A stretch of 39,106 nt of DNA from NCBI RefSeq assembly GCF_028369295.1, contig NZ_JAQMYP010000074.1, positions 1 to 39,106 on the forward strand. Direction: 5' to 3'. The notes beneath the pieces are model-generated. The model made no database searches, was not told the DNA's origin, and saw only the letters and a program-made list of their open reading frames with translations. Within the stretch, counting starts at the first letter, position 1; each line of letters starts with the position of its first letter. This document shows, in pieces, positions 15,572-23,829 of the stretch. The translations under genes were made by a program, and so were the position numbers. The stretch is from Streptomyces sp. HD (GTDB lineage: Bacteria; Actinomycetota; Actinomycetes; Streptomycetales; Streptomycetaceae).

Positions 15572-17793
15572 GTGGACCCGTCCACGGCACCTGGGAAACC
15601 GCCCCCGCCGACCGTTGGGAGGACGCCTTCCTGAGCGGGAACGGCCGACACGGCATCATGGTGTTCGGTGATCCGAACGACGACCGGGTCATCGTCAATC
15701 ATCACGCCCTGGTCCGCCCCAACGGCGCCGAACACGCCCGTCCACCCGCCCTCGCCGCCGAACTCCCGCAACTCCAGGACCGGTTGCTCGCCGGGGACGT
15801 CACCGCCGCCGAGCACTTCACGGACGGGCGGGAACTCCAGTGGGTGCAGCCCTTCCACCCCGCCTTCCAGATACGGCTGCGCCGCCCGGCACCCGCCGAG
15901 GATCCCGGCGACCACCGCCGCGCGGTCGACTTCACCACCGGCGTGGTCACCGCCCGCTGCGACGGCCGGCGGAGCGAGGCCTTCGTCTCCCGCGCCGACG
16001 ACGTCATCGTCCAGCACGTCACCGAGCCCGGCCTCACCGTCGACGTGGCCCTGGACCACCAACTGCCCGGCGCCCCCTGTGACTTGGCCGTCGGCCACAG
16101 CGTCGTCCTCACCCCCGAGGGCGCCCTCCTCACCCTCCGCGTCCGCCACCCCGGCAGCGACCGGGCGTACACCGGCATCACGCTCGCCGTCGTCACCGGC
16201 GGCACCACCCGCACCTCCCTGCCCGGGCTGCGCGTCGACGGCGCCCGGTCGCTGCTGCTCCTCACCCGGGTACGACGGCACACCGGCGAGCTGGACGCAC
16301 TCGCCGAGGCACACGCACTGCGCGCCCTCCTCCCCGACGGCGACAGCGACAGCGACGACGACCCTTACGACCGCCTCCTCGCCCGCCACACCGAACTGCA
16401 CCGCCCGGCCTACCTCCGCGTCGGCCTGGACCTCGGCGCCGACGACAGCGAACGGGCGCTGCCAGGCTCGGAGCTGCTGAGCCGTCCGAAGAGCCCCGCC
16501 CTGCTGGAACGCCTCTTCGCGGCCGGCCGCTACCACCTCCTCTCCGCCTCCGGCATGTTCCCGCCCCGCCTGACCGGCCTGTGGACCGGCGACTGGAACA
16601 CGGCCTGGGCGGGCGCGTTCACCACCGACGCCAACCTCAATCTCCAGACCGCGTCGGCCGCGGCGGGCGCCCTCCCGGAGGTCACCGAGGCCCACGCCGC
16701 CCTGATCCACGGCCAGCGGGAGCACTGGCGCGACAACGCCCGGGCGATCTTCGGCACCCGCGGCGTGGTGGCCCCCGCCCACACCGACGGCGAGTCCGGG
16801 CACATCTACCACTTCAGCCGCGAATACCCGCTCCACCTGTGGACCGCCGGCGCCGACTGGCTCCTCAAGCCGCTCGTCGACCAGGACGAGACCAGAGGCG
16901 CACGCGACCCGCGCACGGCCGCCGCCCTCGCCGAAGTCGCCCGGTTCTACGAGGACTTCCTCACCCGCACCGACGACGCGGGCAACCTGGTCGTCGTCCC
17001 GTCCTACTCACCCGAGAACCGCCCGGCGAACGCGAGCTGGGCCACGATCAACGCCGCCATGGATCTCTCGGCGGCCCGGCACGCGCTGCTCACCGCCGCC
17101 CACTACCACCCGGACACCCCGGACGCCGACCGCTGGCGCACCCTCGCCGACCGACTCCCCCCACATCGTGTCAACGAGGACGGCGCCCTCGCCGAATGGG
17201 CCTGGCCCGGCCTGACGGACACCTACGACCACCGCCATCTCAGCCACCTCTACGGCGTCTGGCCGCTCGACGAGATCACCCCGTACGACACCCCCGGCCT
17301 CGCCGCTGCCGCCCACCGCGCCCTCGAACTCCGGGGCGCCGAGAACGACTCCGCGCACGGCCACCTCCATCACGCCCTGATCGCGGCCCGCCTCAGGGAC
17401 GGCGGCCGGGTCGCCCATGCCCTCGACCAGGTCCTGGACGGCGACTTCTTCCACGGCTCCCTGATGAGCGCCCACTATCCGCGCCGCGACGTCTACAACG
17501 CGGACGCGGCGCACACCCTGCCCGCCGTACTGATCGAGATGCTCGTGCAGTCGACCCCGGACCGGCTGGTCCTGCTGCCCGCCGTCCCGGGGACCTGTCC
17601 GCAGGGGCGGCTGCGGGGCGTGAGGACGCGGTTCGGCGCGGAGATCGATCTCACCTGGACCCCTGGTGGCGCCACGGCCGTCCTCAAGCCGTCTCGCTCC
17701 CTTCGTGTCGAACTCCGGACTTCCGCCGGCGACGCGCAGCCGCTCGACCTCGTCGCCGGAGAAGACCACGTCCTCAGCCTGGGGGCGTGGTAG
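15568..17793 (+). CDS. Glycoside hydrolase family 95 (alpha-L-fucosidase/galactosidase type)
   Basis: A 741-residue enzyme with GH95 architecture: an N-terminal beta-sandwich starting WEDAFLSGNGRHGIMVFG, a helical (alpha/alpha)6 barrel, and a C-terminal beta-domain. Family landmarks are TGLWTGDWNTAWAG, the paired asparagines of NLNLQ, the general-acid glutamate of PSYSPEN, HRHLSHLYG, and the YNADAAH/IEML segment that takes the place of the family's QIDGNFG. GH95 enzymes remove alpha-1,2-linked L-fucose or L-galactose by inversion; terminal fucose occurs on xyloglucan side chains. There is no signal peptide, so it should act on imported oligosaccharides. ATG 15568 overlaps the upstream short ORF. 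The sequence is clearly divergent from AfcA-type members, so exact sugar specificity is open. Confidence 0.82.
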   Translation: MSGPVHGTWETAPADRWEDAFLSGNGRHGIMVFGDPNDDRVIVNHHALVRPNGAEHARPPALAAELPQLQDRLLAGDVTAAEHFTDGRELQWVQPFHPAFQIRLRRPAPAEDPGDHRRAVDFTTGVVTARCDGRRSEAFVSRADDVIVQHVTEPGLTVDVALDHQLPGAPCDLAVGHSVVLTPEGALLTLRVRHPGSDRAYTGITLAVVTGGTTRTSLPGLRVDGARSLLLLTRVRRHTGELDALAEAHALRALLPDGDSDSDDDPYDRLLARHTELHRPAYLRVGLDLGADDSERALPGSELLSRPKSPALLERLFAAGRYHLLSASGMFPPRLTGLWTGDWNTAWAGAFTTDANLNLQTASAAAGALPEVTEAHAALIHGQREHWRDNARAIFGTRGVVAPAHTDGESGHIYHFSREYPLHLWTAGADWLLKPLVDQDETRGARDPRTAAALAEVARFYEDFLTRTDDAGNLVVVPSYSPENRPANASWATINAAMDLSAARHALLTAAHYHPDTPDADRWRTLADRLPPHRVNEDGALAEWAWPGLTDTYDHRHLSHLYGVWPLDEITPYDTPGLAAAAHRALELRGAENDSAHGHLHHALIAARLRDGGRVAHALDQVLDGDFFHGSLMSAHYPRRDVYNADAAHTLPAVLIEMLVQSTPDRLVLLPAVPGTCPQGRLRGVRTRFGAEIDLTWTPGGATAVLKPSRSLRVELRTSAGDAQPLDLVAGEDHVLSLGAW

Positions 17794-17848
17794 CACCCCC
17801 CGCAACTCCCCCCCCCCGCATTTCCCCCCACCCATGGAAAGGGACACC

Positions 17849-18562
17849 ATGGCAAAGAGCGCACCGCGCAAGATCACCACGGCCGTGCTGGCCCCGGCGA
17901 TGGCCCTCGGCGCCACCGTCGGCCTCGCCTCCGCCCCCGCCTCGGCCGCGGTCTGGAACTCCTGCGACCAGTGGGGCAACACCAGCCTGGGCGGCTACAC
18001 GCTCTACAACAACATCTGGGGCTCCGGCGCCGGCAGCCAGTGCATATGGGCCAACTCGGGCACCAACTGGGGTGTCCGGGCCAACCACCCGAACACCGGC
18101 GGCATCAAGTCCTACCCGAACTCCAAGAAGGTGATCAACAAGACGATCGCCTCCCTCGGCTCGCTGACCAGCAGCTACAACGTCACCGTCCCGTCGTCCG
18201 GCGCGTACAACACGTCGTACGACATCTGGGACACTGACCACGACTACGAGATCATGCTCTGGGTCAACTACAACGGAGCCGTCGGCCCGCTCGGCACCTC
18301 GCAGGGCAACGTCACCCTCGGCGGCCACACCTGGACCGTCTACAAGGGCACCAACGGAGCCAACGAGGTGTTCTCGTTCCTGCGGACGTCCGACTCCAGC
18401 TCCGGCTCCGTGAACATCAAGCCGATCCTCACCTGGATCACCGGCAAGGGCTGGATGTCCAGCAACGAGACCATCGGTGACGTCCAGTTCGGCTACGAGA
18501 TCACCTCGTCGTCCGGAGGTCTGGACTTCAACACCAACAACCTGACCGTCAGCAGCAGCTGA
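17849..18562 (+). CDS. Secreted glycoside hydrolase family 12 endoglucanase/xyloglucanase
   Basis: A 237-residue secreted retaining endo-beta-1,4-glucanase. The signal peptide (about 1-33) has a basic start, a hydrophobic core and an ASA cleavage site before AVWNSCDQWG. The mature domain is a complete GH12 jelly roll with nucleophile Glu134 in YEIMLWVNYNG and acid/base Glu217 in FGYEITSSSG; the 83-residue gap matches characterised GH12 enzymes. There is no linker or cellulose-binding module. GH12 contains cellulases and xyloglucan-specific enzymes; the company of GH31 and GH95 genes favours xyloglucan. ATG 17849 follows GGAAAGGG; an in-frame ATG at 17834 would add five residues. The 55-base gap after GH95 suggests cotranscription. 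It is the only intact secreted hydrolase in the island. Confidence 0.9.
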   Translation: MAKSAPRKITTAVLAPAMALGATVGLASAPASAAVWNSCDQWGNTSLGGYTLYNNIWGSGAGSQCIWANSGTNWGVRANHPNTGGIKSYPNSKKVINKTIASLGSLTSSYNVTVPSSGAYNTSYDIWDTDHDYEIMLWVNYNGAVGPLGTSQGNVTLGGHTWTVYKGTNGANEVFSFLRTSDSSSGSVNIKPILTWITGKGWMSSNETIGDVQFGYEITSSSGGLDFNTNNLTVSSS

Positions 18563-18601
18563 CGTTCCATCAGAGCCGGGGTCGGCCCCCGTCTCGTCTC
18601 C

Positions 18602-19789
18602 TCAGGCGGGGTCGACCTCGGCCCGCAGCGCGTTGTAGTCCGCGAACGCCGACTCGACCTCGGCGCGGGTCAGGCCGTAGCGGGCCAGGTCGTACCGGTG
18701 CGGCCGGGTGCCCTTCGGGCGGGCGACGGCGCCGGACAGCCGGGCGGCCTCGGCATCGGTCCAGCGGGCGCCGACCGCGTCGTAGAGCTGCGGGGCGCCC
18801 TTGGCGGGCTCGGTGGCGAGCCAGGAGTACGGGGCGTCCACGAGGGCCTCGCGGGGGAGGGCGGCGCGGGCCCGGAGGCCGCGTTCCGTCGCGCGGCTCA
18901 GCAGGGGGAACCAGGTGGCTCCGATGCCGTGCGGGTCGAGGGGGCGGGTGCTGACCGCCATGCCGTGCTCGATCAGGCTGCAGAACGAGGCGACGGCGGT
19001 GACCGGGTCGCGGTGGCACCACACGATCGTCGCGTCCGGGAACACCGTGTGCAGCGCGTCCAGGTTGCCCAGGTGCAGTGGGGACTTGAGGATCCAGCGG
19101 CGGCGCGGACGGCCGTACTGGAGGACCTGGAACACCTGCTTGAGATACCGGTAGTCGTCGGTGAAGTCCCGCTCCCGGTACCACGCCTCGTACTCCGGGA
19201 TCCGCGCCTGCGACAGCGGCATCAGGGCGTGCGGCAGGGCGAAGGTGCACTCCTCTGGGCCCTCGGCGGCCATCGCGTGGATGTCCCGGAAGCGCGGGGC
19301 GAACAGATTGGTGCCCTGGACCATGCGGCGACCGGCGGTGATCGCCTTGCGACGCTCGCGGGGCGAGGGCTCCAGACCGGGCGTGAGCAGTTCCCACAGC
19401 AGCGGGCCGCGGTGCTCCTCCGCAAGGGACAGCACGGCGTGCGTGACCGTCGTCGCGGTGCGCGGCAGGCCCACCACGAACACCGGCCGCTCGATCGGCT
19501 CCCGCTCGATCTCCGGGTGCTCGGCGATCAGCCCCCGCACCCGGGCCCGGTTGGCGAGATGACGGCGCACGAAGACCTGCGCGGACTGCCAGCCGACCGG
19601 CGTCAGGTTCTCGGCCCTCGCCCACCAGCCCAGCAGCGACCGGAAGTCGTCGACGAACTGCCGGTCGTCCTTCGCCTCGCCCGTCTCCACGACGATCCGG
19701 TCGAAGATCCGGTCGGGACTGCGGCGCGACCCGAAGCCCGGCCGCAGCAGTTGGTCGGCCAGGGTGAGGGCGAGGGGAGTGGTGGACAC
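18602..19789 (-). CDS. Sulfotransferase family protein
   Basis: A 395-residue cytoplasmic protein of the bacterial sulfotransferase family (Sulfotransfer_3 type), which moves sulfate from PAPS to an alcohol or amine. The 5'-phosphosulfate loop is FVVGLPRTATTVTH (about 88-101). The 3'-phosphate-binding region is KSPLHLGNLDALHTVFPDA followed by HRDPVTAVASFCSL. GTG 19789 has AGGG eight bases upstream; the frame stays open further 5' only because it overlaps GH31 coding sequence. It ends 40 bases from the convergent GH12 gene. A strong terminator upstream separates it from GH31, and no LacI-type operator precedes it, so it is probably not part of the sugar regulon. The acceptor substrate is unknown. 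Confidence 0.85.
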   Translation of the reverse strand: MSTTPLALTLADQLLRPGFGSRRSPDRIFDRIVVETGEAKDDRQFVDDFRSLLGWWARAENLTPVGWQSAQVFVRRHLANRARVRGLIAEHPEIEREPIERPVFVVGLPRTATTVTHAVLSLAEEHRGPLLWELLTPGLEPSPRERRKAITAGRRMVQGTNLFAPRFRDIHAMAAEGPEECTFALPHALMPLSQARIPEYEAWYRERDFTDDYRYLKQVFQVLQYGRPRRRWILKSPLHLGNLDALHTVFPDATIVWCHRDPVTAVASFCSLIEHGMAVSTRPLDPHGIGATWFPLLSRATERGLRARAALPREALVDAPYSWLATEPAKGAPQLYDAVGARWTDAEAARLSGAVARPKGTRPHRYDLARYGLTRAEVESAFADYNALRAEVDPA

Positions 19790-19835
19790 GGTGGGGACCC
19801 TATCGTGTCGAACTGGCTTGGCAGAGAAGGAAGTT

Positions 19836-19873
19836 GGGGGCGACCGGAAGACCTCCACCGTCCGGTCGCCCCC
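19836..19873 (-). terminator. Terminator of the LacI-GH31 unit
   Basis: GGGGGCGACCGGA (19836-19848) and its exact complement (19861-19873) form a 13-base-pair stem with a 12-base loop, 30 bases beyond the GH31 stop codon. It separates GH31 from the sulfotransferase gene downstream. Confidence 0.85.
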
Positions 19874-19902
19874 GGAGCCTGGCTGGCAGGCCCTCGACAC
19901 GG

Positions 19903-21945
19903 CTACTCCGCTACAGGCAGCCGTGCCCCGTCCCGCAGGAACAGCGGGATGCGGTCCAGCGGGGCGTCGACCGTCACGGTCGTACCGCCCTCGTACGTCT
20001 CCCCGGTCCATGCGTCCGTCCAGCGCGCGCCCGCCGGAAGGTAGGCCGTGCGGGCCGTCGCGCCCGCCGTCAGCACCGGGGCGACCAGCAGATCGCGGCC
20101 GAAGAGGTAGGCGTCGTCGACCGACCAGGCCGTCTGGTCGTCGGGGAACTCCAGGAACAGCGGCCGCATCACCGGCAGGCCCTCCTCGTGGGCCTCGCGC
20201 ATGACGTCCAGGACGTACGGCTTCAGGCGCTCGCGCAGCCGCAGGTACTTCTCCAGGATCGCGCCGGCCTCCTCGCCGTACGACCACACCTCGTTCGGGC
20301 CGCCGGTCATGTCCGGGCCGAGCGGCATGCCCGGGTCGCGGAAGCCGTGCAGGCGCATCAGCGGGGAGAGGGCGCCGAACTGGAACCAGCGGACCATGAC
20401 CTCGCGGTACGCCGGGTCGTCCGGGTCGCCGCCGTGGAAGCCGCCGATGTCCGTGTTCCACCAGGGGATGCCGGAGAGCGCGGTGTTGAGGCCGGCCGCG
20501 ATCTGGCGGCGCAGGGTCGGGAAGTCGGTGCCGATGTCGCCGGACCACAGGGCGGCGCCGTAGCGCTGGCTGCCCGCCCAGGCCGAGCGGTTGAGGGTGA
20601 TCACCTCGTCCTCGCCGGACGCCTGCAGACCCTCGTGGAAGGTGCGGGAGTTCTCGGCCGGGTAGCTGTTGCCGACCTCCAGGCCGGGGCCCGTCCAGTA
20701 GCGCAGGTTCTCCTGGAAGCCCGGCTTCAGCTCCGGCTCGCAGGCGTCCAGCCAGAAGGCGGTGATGCCGTACGGGTCGAGGTAGTTCTCCTTCACCCTC
20801 GACCACACGAACTCACGGGCCTGAGGGTTCGTGGCGTCGTAGAACGCCACCTGGACGGTCGACGCCACCCCCTTGTCGGGCCAGTCGGCGTGGGCCATCG
20901 GGCCGTACTGGGTGCCGATGAAGTAGCCGCGCTGCTCCATGACCGGGTGGTTCTCGGAGAGCGGCGAGACGGAGGGCCAGACGCTGACCACCAGCTTGAT
21001 GCCGAGCTCGGCCAGCTCGCGCACCAGCGCCGCCGGGTCCGGCCACTCGGCCGGGTCGAACTTCCACTCGCCGAGATGCGTCCAGTGGAAGAAGTCGCAG
21101 ACGATCGCGGAGATCGGCAGCCCCCGGCGCCTGTACTCCCGGGCCACGGCGAGGAGTTCGTCCTGCGTGCGATAGCGCAGCTTGCACTGCCAGAAGCCCG
21201 CCGCCCACTGAGGCAGCATCGGCGTACGCCCCGTCACCGCGCTGTAGCGGCGCTGGCCGTCGGCCGGGGTGCCCGCGGTGATCCAGTAGTCGATCTGGCG
21301 GGCGGAGTCGGCCACCCACCGGGTGCCGTTGTGCGCGAGCTCCACGCGGCCGATCGCCGGGTTGTTCCACAGCAGGGTGTAGCCACGGCTGGACGACAGC
21401 ACCGGGATGCCGACCTCGGCGTTGCGCTGGACCAGGTCCAGGACCAGGCCCTTCTGGTCGAACCGGCCGTGCTGGTGCTGGCCGAGGCCGTACAGCTTCT
21501 CGTCGTCGTACGCGGCGAAGCGCTGTTCAAGGCGGTGGTAGCCGTTTCCGACGGCGGTGTAGAGGCGGGGGCCGGGCCACCAGAAGTGGGCGCGCTCCTC
21601 GGCGAGGACCTCCGTGCCGTCCTCGGTGCGCAGGAAGCGGATCAGCCCCTCGGCGTCGACCTGCACGGTCAGCGCGCCGACCGTCAGGATCCCGAGCCCG
21701 TCCTCGATCTTCACGGTCGACTCGGTCGCCGGCGCGGACTCCAGCAGCGCGCCCGGCAGTCCGTCGAGGACCGGGCCGCCGAGCCGGGCACGCACCCGGA
21801 CCGCGTCCGGACCCCACGGCTCGACGCGCACCCTCTCCTGACGGCCGCTCCACTCCAGCGCGCCGTCCCGCTCACGGAACGTGCCGACGGTCGGGGACGA
21901 CTGCGCCAGGCTCACCTGGGGCTGGGTTTCAGCAGGCAGATTCAC
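19903..21945 (-). CDS. Glycoside hydrolase family 31, alpha-xylosidase type
   Basis: A 680-residue retaining alpha-glycosidase of family 31. The nucleophile is Asp400 in FWLDACEPE; this WLDxxEPE form is the one seen in xyloglucan alpha-xylosidases of the Cellvibrio Xyl31A type. The acid/base is Asp470 in LWSGDIGTDFPTLR. The N-terminal beta-sandwich (1-240), barrel (240-560) and C-terminal beta domains follow the family order. With no signal peptide it should act in the cytoplasm, removing alpha-1,6-xylose from the non-reducing end of imported xyloglucan oligosaccharides so that GH3 can remove the exposed glucose. GTG 21945 follows AGGAG. It lies 83 bases downstream of the LacI gene on the same strand with no operator between, so the two are probably cotranscribed. 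GH31 is certain; alpha-xylosidase is a well-supported inference. Confidence 0.87.
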   Translation of the reverse strand: MNLPAETQPQVSLAQSSPTVGTFRERDGALEWSGRQERVRVEPWGPDAVRVRARLGGPVLDGLPGALLESAPATESTVKIEDGLGILTVGALTVQVDAEGLIRFLRTEDGTEVLAEERAHFWWPGPRLYTAVGNGYHRLEQRFAAYDDEKLYGLGQHQHGRFDQKGLVLDLVQRNAEVGIPVLSSSRGYTLLWNNPAIGRVELAHNGTRWVADSARQIDYWITAGTPADGQRRYSAVTGRTPMLPQWAAGFWQCKLRYRTQDELLAVAREYRRRGLPISAIVCDFFHWTHLGEWKFDPAEWPDPAALVRELAELGIKLVVSVWPSVSPLSENHPVMEQRGYFIGTQYGPMAHADWPDKGVASTVQVAFYDATNPQAREFVWSRVKENYLDPYGITAFWLDACEPELKPGFQENLRYWTGPGLEVGNSYPAENSRTFHEGLQASGEDEVITLNRSAWAGSQRYGAALWSGDIGTDFPTLRRQIAAGLNTALSGIPWWNTDIGGFHGGDPDDPAYREVMVRWFQFGALSPLMRLHGFRDPGMPLGPDMTGGPNEVWSYGEEAGAILEKYLRLRERLKPYVLDVMREAHEEGLPVMRPLFLEFPDDQTAWSVDDAYLFGRDLLVAPVLTAGATARTAYLPAGARWTDAWTGETYEGGTTVTVDAPLDRIPLFLRDGARLPVAE

Positions 21946-22028
21946 GGGGGCCGCTCCTGGAGGAGTTCGGACATGGGGGTGCCCTGGTCGGGGCCGCGGT
22001 GCGGGAAGGGGCGGAGAGGAGTGAAGGC

Positions 22029-23042
22029 CTACGAGTGGCTGGGCGCCGGGCCCGTGCTCGCCCGGACCGTCAACTCGGGTGCGATCAGGACGACTTCGTC
22101 GCTCCCGCGGCCGTCCAGCTTGGCGACGAGCTGCTCCACGGCATGCCGGCCCATCTCCTGCGCCGGGATGGAGACCGACGTCAGCCGCACCGAGGCCTGG
22201 GTGGCGACCTGGTCGGGGCAGATGCCGACCACCGACACGTCCTCGTGCACGGCACGGCCCTGCTGGCGCAGCAGGGCGAGCAGCGGCTCGACCGCCGACT
22301 CGTTCTGCACGACGAACCCGGTGGTGCTCGGCCGCTCGTCGAGGATCCGGGCGAGGGTGACGGCCATCGCGTCGTACCCGCCCTCGCAGGGCCGGTGCAG
22401 CAGCCGCATCCCCAGCTCCTGGGAACGCATCCGGAGCCCGTCGAGCGTGCGCTCGGCGAAACCGGTGTGCCGCTCGTAGACGGCCGGTGCCTCGCCGATG
22501 ACAGCGATGTCGCGGTGCCCCAGCATCGCCAGATGCTCCACACACAGCGCGCCCGTCGCCCTGAAGTCGAGGTCGACGCAGGTCAGCCCGGTGGTGTCGG
22601 CCGGCAGCCCGATCAGCACGGACGGCTGGTCGGTGTCCCGCAGCAGCGGCAGCCGCTCGTCGTCCAGCTGGACGTCCATCAGGATCATCGCGTCGGCGAG
22701 CCCGCTGCCGGTGACCCGGCGCACGGCGTCGGGGCCCTCCTCGCCGGTCAGCAGCAGGACGTCGTAGCCGTGCGTACGGGCCGTGGTGGCCACCGCGATG
22801 GCGATCTCCATCATCACCGGCACATACATGTCGGTGCGCAGCGGGATCATCAGCGCGATGATGTTCGACCTGCTGCTGGCCAGGGCGCGGGCCCCCGCGT
22901 TCGGGTGGTAGCCGAGCTCGCGGATGCTCTGCTCGACCCGCGTCCGGGTGGTCGCGGAGATGGACCGCTTGCCGCTGAGGACATAGCTCACCGTGCTCGC
23001 CGAGACTCCGGCGTGCTGGGCGACCTCGGCGAGGGTGACCAT
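22029..23042 (-). CDS. LacI-family repressor of the carbohydrate island
   Basis: A 337-residue regulator with an N-terminal LacI helix-turn-helix (TLAEVAQHAGVSASTVSYVL, about 3-22), a hinge region (about 45-60) and a periplasmic-binding-protein-like sensor domain ending in IPAQEMGRHAVEQLV. Such proteins bind a sugar and release a palindromic operator. Its operator can be inferred here: GAAGCGCTTC cores lie directly upstream of this gene, opposite the adjacent GH12 remnant, and twice between GH3 and the transporter. This indicates autoregulation and control of the whole island. I chose ATG 23042, with GGAG six bases upstream, over the TTG at 23054. The inducer is probably a xyloglucan-derived oligosaccharide. 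Confidence 0.9.
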   Translation of the reverse strand: MVTLAEVAQHAGVSASTVSYVLSGKRSISATTRTRVEQSIRELGYHPNAGARALASSRSNIIALMIPLRTDMYVPVMMEIAIAVATTARTHGYDVLLLTGEEGPDAVRRVTGSGLADAMILMDVQLDDERLPLLRDTDQPSVLIGLPADTTGLTCVDLDFRATGALCVEHLAMLGHRDIAVIGEAPAVYERHTGFAERTLDGLRMRSQELGMRLLHRPCEGGYDAMAVTLARILDERPSTTGFVVQNESAVEPLLALLRQQGRAVHEDVSVVGICPDQVATQASVRLTSVSIPAQEMGRHAVEQLVAKLDGRGSDEVVLIAPELTVRASTGPAPSHS

Positions 23043-23058
23043 CCAGCTCTCCAAGCTT

Positions 23059-23075
23059 TGTGAAGCGCTTCGACA
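23059..23075. promoter_or_regulatory. LacI-family operator upstream of the repressor gene
   Basis: TGTGAAGCGCTTCGACA contains the 10-base palindrome GAAGCGCTTC (23062-23071) with an imperfect left flank. It ends 17 bases upstream of the repressor start codon and implies autoregulation. Confidence 0.8.
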
Positions 23076-23148
23076 GTGCGCAGTGGGAACAGGGGCGGGT
23101 GTGAGGGTGGTTCGACACTAACTCTGGCGCGCTCGGGTGTCCAGAGTT

Positions 23149-23166
23149 TGTCGAAGCGCTTCGACA
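23149..23166. promoter_or_regulatory. LacI-family operator, best copy (18-base perfect palindrome)
   Basis: TGTCGAAGCGCTTCGACA is a perfect 18-base palindrome and the most symmetric of the four sites. It precedes the damaged GH12 gene on the plus strand and lies 74 bases from the imperfect site of the repressor gene. A further half-site, TTCGACA, is at 23111-23117. Confidence 0.85.
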
Positions 23167-23214
23167 GTATTTCTCATACGAGGACGTCGGCGCCGTCGGG
23201 GCAACCTCCCGGCG

Positions 23215-23829
23215 GTCGGCGCCCAGGCGGGCGAGTCGGGCAAGAAGTGCGCGGCCTTCGACACGATCACCCTCGGCAAGTACTACGTGAACAACAACCT
23301 CTGTAACAAGGGGAAGTACACCGGCACCCAGTGCGTCTGGGACAACTCCCGCTCGGGTTCGACGATCTCCTGGGGCACGAACTACAGCCTCGCCAACAGC
23401 GGCACCGGCAAGGACGAGCTGGGACTTCTCGGTCAGCTCCGACCCCGGCACCATGAACGTCGCCTACGACCTCTGGCCGCACACCAAGAACGCCGCGGAC
23501 CGGCAGGACCAGCCCACCGGCGAGATCATGATCTGGCTCAACCGCCAGGGCGGCGCGGGCCCGCTCTGGGAACCAAGGCCGCCGGCGTCAGCATCGGCGG
23601 CGCGATGCGGGACATCTACGAGGGCGACATCGGCTGGAAGGTCCACTCCTTAGCCCGCAGCGCCGACACCACCAGGGCCACCCTGAACCTCGACGACTTC
23701 ACCCAGGCACTCGTCCGGCGCAAACTGCTGACCAACGACAAGTACGTCTCCGGTATCGAGGCCGGCACCGAGGTCTTCAAGGGCACGGGCCGACTCGACA
23801 CCAGGGCCTACTCGGTCGACATCGGCTGA
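23215..23829 (+). pseudogene. Degenerate second GH12 endoglucanase gene
   Basis: Three segments match a GH12 enzyme in order but in shifting frames. The first holds KKCAAFDTITLGKYYVNNN and TGTQCVWDNSRSGSTISWG. Near 23419 one extra base moves the frame for WDFSVSSDPGTMNVAYDLW and the nucleophile motif GEIMIWLN (Glu codon at 23522). Near 23567 a second shift (+2 or -1) restores the original frame for GTKAAGVSIGGA, IYEGDIGWKVHS and the acid/base region IEAGTEVFKGTG, ending YSVDIG. The shifts cancel, so the outer frame stays open, but about 50 core residues are nonsense. No signal peptide remains at the 5' end. It is not a copy of the intact GH12 gene at 17849. The frameshifts could be sequencing errors; the missing signal peptide cannot easily be. 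Confidence 0.82.

Noticed and set aside
18602..20806. Sulfotransferase extended into a 734-residue fusion
   Set aside because: The extension overlaps GH31 coding sequence in another frame. A ribosome site supports GTG 19789, and a terminator lies between.
21518..21535. GAAGCGCTGTTC inside GH31 considered as a fifth LacI operator
   Set aside because: The right half-site is broken and it lies deep in coding sequence.
18602..21945. GH31 and sulfotransferase as one operon
   Set aside because: The 13-base-pair terminator at 19836-19873 lies between them.
21946..23454. N-terminal extension of GH31 through the LacI gene
   Set aside because: The extension is a frame-shifted shadow of the LacI gene. 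GTG 21945 has a clear AGGAG ribosome site.
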